From Arthrobacter citreus (GTDB lineage: Bacteria; Actinomycetota; Actinomycetes; Actinomycetales; Micrococcaceae), in NCBI RefSeq assembly GCF_009192745.1, contig NZ_VTFV01000002.1, positions 992,001 to 1,056,000 on the forward strand: a stretch of 64,000 nucleotides of DNA, in the 5' to 3' direction. How positions within the stretch are numbered: position 1 is the stretch's first letter; each line of letters begins with the position of its first letter. Below, one piece after another: positions 58,826 to 64,000 of the stretch. The position numbers and the translations under genes are program-made. The notes under the pieces are model-generated. The model had not been told where the DNA came from. It worked only from the letters and a program-made list of their open reading frames with translations, and did not search any database.

Positions 58826-60547
58826 ATGGCAACAGATGCACTCAGCCCGGAATACCGCGAAGAAGCCCTGAAAAGACTGCGTTCGACGTCGGAACCCGGC
58901 GGCCAGCTGGACGTCCTGATTGTCGGCGGCGGGGTGGTGGGCGCCGGCGCGGCGCTGGACGCCGTGACCCGCGGATTGAAGGTCGGCATGGTGGAAGCCC
59001 GGGACTGGGCCTCCGGAACGTCTTCACGCTCCTCCAAGCTCATTCACGGCGGCCTGCGCTACCTTGAAATGCTGGATTTCGCGCTGGTCCAGGAAGCCCT
59101 GAAGGAACGCGGGCTGCTGCTGCAGCGCATCGCCCCGCACCTGGTGAAGCCCGTGCCTTTCCTGTATCCGCTGACCAAGCGTTTCGTGGAGCGGCCCTAC
59201 GTGGGTGCCGGCATTTTCCTCTACGACACCCTGGGCATGACGTCCGGCAATTCCCGCGGCGTGCCCATGCAGAAGCACCTCACCCGCCGCGGAACCCTGC
59301 GGGCTGCCCCCAGCCTCAAGGATGACGCCATGATTGGCTCCATCCGCTACTACGACGGCCAGGTGGACGACGCCCGCTACGTGGCGAACATGGTCCGCAC
59401 CGCCGTGCATTACGGCGCCAGTGCCGTGAACCGGCTCGCCGTCGTCGACTTCCTCCGCGAGGGGGAGCGCGTGGTGGGCGCCCGCGTACGCGACCAGGAG
59501 ACCGGCGAAGAGTTCGACATCGCCGCCAGCCAGGTGGTCAACGCCACCGGCGTCTGGACGGACGAGACCCAGGCCATGGTCACCGACCGCGGCCAGCTCA
59601 AGGTCCGGGCTTCCAAGGGCATCCACCTGGTGGTTCCCCGGGACCGGATCCAGTCCACGGTGGGCATGATCCTGCGCACCGAAAAGTCGGTCCTCTTTGT
59701 CATTCCGTGGGGCCGGCACTGGATCATCGGCACCACGGACACGGACTGGAACCTGGACAAGTCCCACCCGGCAGCCACGTCCGCGGACATCGACTACCTG
59801 CTCGAACACGTGAACAAGGTCCTGAAGCGGCCGCTCACCCGCGAAGACGTTGAAGGCGTTTACGCCGGACTGCGCCCGCTGCTGGCCGGAGAGAACGATT
59901 CAACTGCGAAGCTTTCCAGGGAACACGTTGTGGCACATCCCGTGCCCGGCCTGGTGGTGGTTGCCGGCGGCAAGTGGACCACGTACCGCGTGATGGCCAA
60001 GGACGCCGTGGACGAAGCGGCACGGGCGCTGGATGAGAAGGTGCCGGAATCCTGCACGCAGACCATTCCGCTGCTTGGCGCCGTCGGCTACAAGGCTGCC
60101 TGGAACAGGCGGCACCGGACGGCTGATGAATACGGCATCCATGTTGTGCGCGTGGAACACCTGCTCAACCGCTACGGAGCCCTCGCCGGTGAGGTCCTGG
60201 ACCTGATCGCTGCCGACGCCTCGCTGGGCGAACCGCTCCCCGGAGCCGACGATTACCTCGGCGCCGAAGTCGTTTACGCCACCACGCACGAGGGCGCCCG
60301 CCACATCGAGGACGTGCTTGCACGCCGCACCCGGATTTCGATCGAGTCCTGGGACCGCGGCGTCTCGGCGGCCCCGGTCGTAGCGGAGCTGATGGCGCCC
60401 ATCCTCGGCTGGGACGAAGCCCGGGTCGAGGAAGAGGTACGCCACTACCTCGCCCGTGTGGAAGCAGAACGGCTGAGCCAGGAACAGCCCGACGACGTCT
60501 CCGCCGACGCCGCACGGCTGGCTGTCCAGGACATCACCCCGCGCTGA
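58826..60547 (+). CDS. glpD: Glycerol-3-phosphate dehydrogenase (FAD, aerobic type)
   Basis: Oxidises sn-glycerol-3-phosphate to dihydroxyacetone phosphate, passing electrons to menaquinone. 573 aa. FAD motif DVLIVGGGVVGAGAALDAVTRGLKVGMVEARDWASGTSSRSSKLIHGGLRYLE near residues 29-78; IIGTTDTDW; C-terminal DAO domain. RBS AGAGGAAC. It would use the glycerol-3-phosphate that the ugp-like system 50 kb upstream could supply. Confidence 0.95.
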   Translation: MATDALSPEYREEALKRLRSTSEPGGQLDVLIVGGGVVGAGAALDAVTRGLKVGMVEARDWASGTSSRSSKLIHGGLRYLEMLDFALVQEALKERGLLLQRIAPHLVKPVPFLYPLTKRFVERPYVGAGIFLYDTLGMTSGNSRGVPMQKHLTRRGTLRAAPSLKDDAMIGSIRYYDGQVDDARYVANMVRTAVHYGASAVNRLAVVDFLREGERVVGARVRDQETGEEFDIAASQVVNATGVWTDETQAMVTDRGQLKVRASKGIHLVVPRDRIQSTVGMILRTEKSVLFVIPWGRHWIIGTTDTDWNLDKSHPAATSADIDYLLEHVNKVLKRPLTREDVEGVYAGLRPLLAGENDSTAKLSREHVVAHPVPGLVVVAGGKWTTYRVMAKDAVDEAARALDEKVPESCTQTIPLLGAVGYKAAWNRRHRTADEYGIHVVRVEHLLNRYGALAGEVLDLIAADASLGEPLPGADDYLGAEVVYATTHEGARHIEDVLARRTRISIESWDRGVSAAPVVAELMAPILGWDEARVEEEVRHYLARVEAERLSQEQPDDVSADAARLAVQDITPR

Positions 60548-60563
60548 CCGGGAGCACCGACGC

Positions 60564-61055
60564 ATGAGTGAACTCAGCCTGAACGCGTCCGGCGCCGTCC
60601 TTACCGAGCCGGAAATGGTCATCCTGGAAATGGAGGCCAAGGACAGGGACGACGCCGCTGCGCAGCTGGCGGAGCGGATGTACGCCCAGGGCCGCCTGCT
60701 GGACCTGGATGGATTCCTCAAGGACGTCGCCGCCCGGGAGCACCAGATGGCAACGGGGCTGCCCGGCGGTATCGGGCTGCCCCACGCCCGCAGCAAGCAC
60801 GTGGTAAAGCCCTCAATCGCGGTGGGTGTCTGCAAATACGGGCACAGCGTGGACTTCGGGGCCTCCGACGGACCGGCAACGGTGGTGCTGCTGATCGCAA
60901 CGCCGGCGGCAGCCTATTCGGAACACCTGGAGGTCCTGGCCACGCTCGCCCGGTCACTGTTCAGGCCGGCTTTCCGGGAATCCCTGCGCCGTGCGCAGGA
61001 CCCGGAGGTCCTGGCGGAACTCATTAATTCCTCTCTGGTGTTCTTCGACCACTGA
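60564..61055 (+). CDS. PTS EIIA component, fructose/mannitol type (PtsN-like)
   Basis: 163 aa: EAKDRDDAAAQLAERMYAQGRLLDLDGFLKDVAAREHQMATGLPGGIGLPHARSK; the phosphorylated His74 lies in GLPHAR. No EIIB or EIIC is fused or nearby. Starting 16 bp after glpD, it may link carbon phosphotransfer state to glycerol-3-phosphate use, which is inference. Confidence 0.9.
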   Translation: MSELSLNASGAVLTEPEMVILEMEAKDRDDAAAQLAERMYAQGRLLDLDGFLKDVAAREHQMATGLPGGIGLPHARSKHVVKPSIAVGVCKYGHSVDFGASDGPATVVLLIATPAAAYSEHLEVLATLARSLFRPAFRESLRRAQDPEVLAELINSSLVFFDH

Positions 61056-61098
61056 GCAGCCCAGGAGGCGGCATTGGGTTTTCTACACGACTACGAAG

Positions 61099-61104
61099 TA
61101 CCGT
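61099..61104 (+). promoter_or_regulatory. -10 element for leaderless SURF1-like mRNA
   Basis: TACCGT is followed by TAAGCC (6 nt) and GTG at 61111. Confidence 0.55.
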
Positions 61105-61110
61105 TAAGCC

Positions 61111-61920
61111 GTGCTTAAGACTGCCCTGAAACCGCGCTGGATCGCCGGACTCCTCTTTGCCCTGGCCATATCCACCGTGTTCGTGCTGCTCTCCGAGTGG
61201 CAGTTCTCGGCAGCCGAAAGCGAGGGCCCGCCGCCGGCGGAGGACACCGAAACGGTCCGTCCGCTGACCGAGGTCTTCACCCCCGGCGTACCCCTGTACG
61301 GCAGTCAGGCAGACCAGATGGTCACCTTTACCGGCTCCTTCGATCCCGAAGACCAGGTCCTGATCGAGAACCGGCTGCTGGACGGCGAAGAGGGCTACTG
61401 GGTAGTCACGGCGTTCGACGTCGACGGCGCCCCGCAGGAAGCCTCGATCCCCGTGGTGCGCGGCTGGACGGAAGAAGCAGGCGACGCCGGAACCGCCCCT
61501 GAGGGCGAAATCACCATTACCGGCCGGCTGCTGCCGCCCGAAGCACCGATCGCCGGACCGGTGCCCGAGGGCACCGTTGCCGCGCTGTCCAGCGCGGAGC
61601 TGAGCAACATCTGGGACAAGCCGCTGTACTCGGCCTTTGTTACGGCGCACGAAACCGCGGTGGACGGAGTTCCTGCCCAAACCGGCCTGCAGACCGTGAC
61701 CGTGGCACCGCAGCCCCAGGAAACCACGGTCAACTGGCTCAACATCTTCTACGCCGTGGAATGGGTCGTCTTCGCAGGCTTCTCCGTCTTCCTCTGGTGG
61801 CGCCTGCTGGCGGACTCCTACCAGCGCAGCCTCGAAGAGGATGAGTACGAGGACGACGAATATGAAGACGACGAGTACGACGAAGAACCAGGCACTACTA
61901 GCAGTGAGGTAAAGAATTGA
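61111..61920 (+). CDS. SURF1-family cytochrome oxidase biogenesis protein
   Basis: 269 aa with a helix near residues 12-28 and another near 210-233, the SURF1 topology, and WNVVT-like GYWVVTAFDVDG and VPVVRGW-type IPVVRGWTEE. Needed for heme-copper oxidase assembly. The C-terminus has an acidic repeat (EDEYEDDEYEDDEYDEE). Its TGA overlaps the TTG start of the next gene. Confidence 0.88.
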   Translation: MLKTALKPRWIAGLLFALAISTVFVLLSEWQFSAAESEGPPPAEDTETVRPLTEVFTPGVPLYGSQADQMVTFTGSFDPEDQVLIENRLLDGEEGYWVVTAFDVDGAPQEASIPVVRGWTEEAGDAGTAPEGEITITGRLLPPEAPIAGPVPEGTVAALSSAELSNIWDKPLYSAFVTAHETAVDGVPAQTGLQTVTVAPQPQETTVNWLNIFYAVEWVVFAGFSVFLWWRLLADSYQRSLEEDEYEDDEYEDDEYDEEPGTTSSEVKN

Positions 61921-62339
61921 GCGACCCCGCAGTCACCCGGCCGCCCCGCCCCAAGAAGAAGAAGCGCCGCTTCGGAGGCACCCACGCGCAGATCCGGACT
62001 GCCCTGGCCTTCTACAAGGTCTCTTCGTGGGTAACGGGTATCTTCCTGCTGCTGCTCGTGGCCGAAATGGTCATGAAGTACATGCTCCAGATCCCCCCGG
62101 TGATCGTGGGCGGCCTGAACCTTTACACGGCGGTCCTCATCGCGCACGGCTGGCTGTATGTGGTCTACCTTTTCGCTGATTTCCGGTTGTGGCAGCTCAT
62201 GCGCTGGCCGTTCTCGAAATTCATCGTGATCGCACTCGGCGGTGTGGTGCCGTTCCTGTCCTTCATCGTGGAAGCCCGCACCCACAAGCAGGTTCTCGCG
62301 GAACTCGAAGCCCACCCGGAAGCCGCCAAGCGCTACTAG
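61917..62339 (+). CDS. DUF3817 integral membrane protein
   Basis: 140 aa with three predicted helices; residues 1-27 are strongly basic ([14 protein letters not shown]). Core [27 protein letters not shown]...[19 protein letters not shown] is DUF3817. Function unknown. TTG start is coupled to the SURF1 stop by ATTGA overlap. Confidence 0.88.
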   Translation: MSDPAVTRPPRPKKKKRRFGGTHAQIRTALAFYKVSSWVTGIFLLLLVAEMVMKYMLQIPPVIVGGLNLYTAVLIAHGWLYVVYLFADFRLWQLMRWPFSKFIVIALGGVVPFLSFIVEARTHKQVLAELEAHPEAAKRY

Positions 62340-62396
62340 GCGCCTTCCGGGGGAGCCGGCAAGCCGCCCAATGTGCAGGCGGTGCGCTGTGGCGAC

Positions 62397-62402
62397 TATC
62401 CT
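62397..62402 (+). promoter_or_regulatory. -10 element for leaderless guaA mRNA
   Basis: TATCCT is followed by TGAAACC (7 nt) and the GTG start at 62410. Confidence 0.65.
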
Positions 62403-62409
62403 TGAAACC

Positions 62410-63999
62410 GTGACTAATCCCGCGACTGCTCCCAATGAAGAGCGCCCCGTCCTGGTTGTGGACTACGGTGCCCAGTACGCCCAGCTGATTGCCCGGCGCG
62501 TACGCGAAGCCGACGTCTACTCCGAGGTCGTGCCGCACACCTACACCACCCAGGAAATCCTGGCCAAGAATCCGGCAGCGATCATCCTTTCCGGCGGACC
62601 TTCCAGCGTTTACGCCGAAGGCGCCCCCAAGGTGGATCCCGAACTGTTCGACGCCGGCGTTCCGGTCTTCGGCATCTGCTACGGCTTCCAGGCCATGGCG
62701 GCAGCCCTTGGCGGCAAGGTCGCCAGGACCGGCATGCGTGAATACGGCTCCACCGATGCCTCTGCAGTAAACGGTTCACGCTCCATCCTTGAGGGCACCC
62801 CCGAGCACCAGAACACCTGGATGAGCCACGGTGACAGTGTCCACGAAGCCCCCGAGGGCTTCGAGGTCCTGGCCAGCACCGCAGGTGCTCCCGTGGCCGC
62901 TTTCGCCAACGAGGAAAAGAAGCTCTACGGCGTCCAGTGGCACCCGGAGGTGAAGCACTCGGCGCACGGCCAGCAGGTGCTTGAAAACTTCCTGTTCAAG
63001 GGCGCGCGGCTGGACCGCAGCTGGACCACCGGCAACATTGTCGAAGAGCAGGTGGAACGGATCCGCGAACAGATCGGCTCCTCCCGCGTGATCTGCGGCC
63101 TGTCCGGCGGCGTTGACTCCGCCGTGGCCGCCGCCCTGGTGCAGCGCGCCGTCGGCGATCAGCTGACCTGCGTGTTCGTTGACCACGGGCTGCTGCGTGA
63201 AGGCGAAGCCGAGCAGGTTGAGCGCGATTTCGTCGCCGCTACCGGCGTCAACCTTTACGTTGCCAACGAGCAGGAGCGCTTCCTGAGCGCACTGGCCGGC
63301 GTCACCGACCCGGAAACCAAGCGCAAGATCATTGGCCGCGAGTTCATCCGCGCCTTTGAAGAAGCCGAACGCGCCATCATGGCCGAGGCCAACGCTGCCG
63401 GCGAGCCGATCCGGTTCCTGGTCCAGGGCACCCTGTACCCCGACGTCGTCGAATCCGGCGGCGGCGAAGGCGCGGCGAACATCAAGAGCCACCACAACGT
63501 TGGCGGCCTGCCGGAGGACATGCAGTTCGAACTGGTGGAGCCCCTGCGCCTGCTGTTCAAGGACGAAGTGCGTGCCGTAGGGCGCGAACTTGGCCTGCCG
63601 GCCGAGATCGTTGGGCGGCAGCCGTTCCCGGGCCCCGGCCTGGGTATCCGCATCATCGGCGAAGTGACCAAGGACCGTCTGGACCTGCTGCGCCGCGCAG
63701 ACGCCATTGCCCGCGCCGAGCTCACCGCAGCCGGCCTGGACGAGGAAGTCTGGCAGATGCCGGTAGTCCTGCTGGCAGATGTCCGCAGCGTGGGCGTGCA
63801 GGGTGACGGCCGTACCTACGGCCACCCCATCGTGCTGCGTCCGGTCTCCAGCGAAGACGCCATGACGGCGGACTGGTCACGCCTGCCGTACGATCTGCTG
63901 GCACGGATCTCCAACCGCATCACCAACGAGGTGGACGGCGTTAACCGGGTGGTGCTGGACGTCACCAGCAAGCCGCCGGGAACCATCGAGTGGGAGTAG
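62410..63999 (+). CDS. guaA: GMP synthase (glutamine-hydrolysing)
   Basis: Aminates XMP to GMP. 529 aa: class I glutamine amidotransferase domain with Cys90 ([10 protein letters not shown]) and His/Glu in [12 protein letters not shown]-pyrophosphatase P-loop [13 protein letters not shown] near residue 233; C-terminal dimerisation domain ending [30 protein letters not shown] start; the frame upstream overlaps DUF3817 in another frame and is not used. Stop one base before the window end. Confidence 0.98.
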   Translation: MTNPATAPNEERPVLVVDYGAQYAQLIARRVREADVYSEVVPHTYTTQEILAKNPAAIILSGGPSSVYAEGAPKVDPELFDAGVPVFGICYGFQAMAAALGGKVARTGMREYGSTDASAVNGSRSILEGTPEHQNTWMSHGDSVHEAPEGFEVLASTAGAPVAAFANEEKKLYGVQWHPEVKHSAHGQQVLENFLFKGARLDRSWTTGNIVEEQVERIREQIGSSRVICGLSGGVDSAVAAALVQRAVGDQLTCVFVDHGLLREGEAEQVERDFVAATGVNLYVANEQERFLSALAGVTDPETKRKIIGREFIRAFEEAERAIMAEANAAGEPIRFLVQGTLYPDVVESGGGEGAANIKSHHNVGGLPEDMQFELVEPLRLLFKDEVRAVGRELGLPAEIVGRQPFPGPGLGIRIIGEVTKDRLDLLRRADAIARAELTAAGLDEEVWQMPVVLLADVRSVGVQGDGRTYGHPIVLRPVSSEDAMTADWSRLPYDLLARISNRITNEVDGVNRVVLDVTSKPPGTIEWE

Positions 64000-64000
64000 C

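Overview
This is a GC-rich chromosomal window from an actinobacterium, most likely Micrococcaceae (Arthrobacter and relatives). The evidence is the gene order (spc and alpha ribosomal operons, then truA, rplM-rpsI, glmM, coaA, glmS, acpS, the NAD(P)HX repair gene, treXYZ, alr-tsaE-tsaB-rimI-tsaD, groES-groEL1, guaB-guaB3-guaA), an orphan sugar ABC system without its own ATPase, SADS-rich and RGG-rich ribosomal protein extensions, a DtxR-type iron box, and many leaderless start sites. The species cannot be named from the sequence alone. I see no rRNA, tRNA, IS element, prophage or CRISPR array.

Layout. 1-4797: end of the spc operon (rplF', rplR, rpsE, rpmD, rplO, secY, adk, map). 4812-10438: about 5.6 kb of non-ribosomal genes: ctaG-like and DUF2243 on the minus strand, then a ugpA/E/B-like ABC operon with a glycerophosphodiester phosphodiesterase. 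10481-14875: infA, rpmJ, rpsM, rpsK, rpoA, rplQ, truA. 14910-16287: rplM-rpsI with a strong promoter, a long leader and two terminators. 16632-23409: glmM, mscL, coaA, glmS, acpS and the bifunctional NAD(P)HX repair enzyme. 23465-29726: glgX/treX-treY-treZ, glycogen to trehalose. 29775-35886: an aldo/keto reductase, a GNAT protein, alr, and the t6A genes tsaE, tsaB and tsaD with rimI. 35887-39063: a DUF222/HNH nuclease gene bracketed by GC-rich repeat arrays. 39064-42398: a glutamate-cysteine ligase-like enzyme, a shikimate dehydrogenase-like protein and a SAM methyltransferase. 42581-46134: a four-gene accessory cassette with WXG100-like and LpqN-like features. 46219-51443: a C-S lyase/aminotransferase and a siderophore ABC importer under an iron box. 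51526-53740: groES-groEL1 with two CIRCE operators and an intercistronic terminator. 53832-63999: an acyltransferase, guaB, guaB3, glpD, an EIIA protein, SURF1, DUF3817 and guaA.

Cross-window themes. At least eleven genes have a TANNNT -10 hexamer exactly 6-7 nt before the start codon and no Shine-Dalgarno sequence, so their mRNAs should be leaderless. Regulation can be read at several places: CIRCE (HrcA), a DtxR-like box, intrinsic terminators placed between cistrons, and a terminator hairpin inside the truA start. The least-explained block is 42581-46134, which I consider the best candidate for an undescribed system: a small helical protein, a WXG-motif protein with a glycine-zipper segment and tandem C-terminal repeats, a small membrane protein and an LpqN-like protein.
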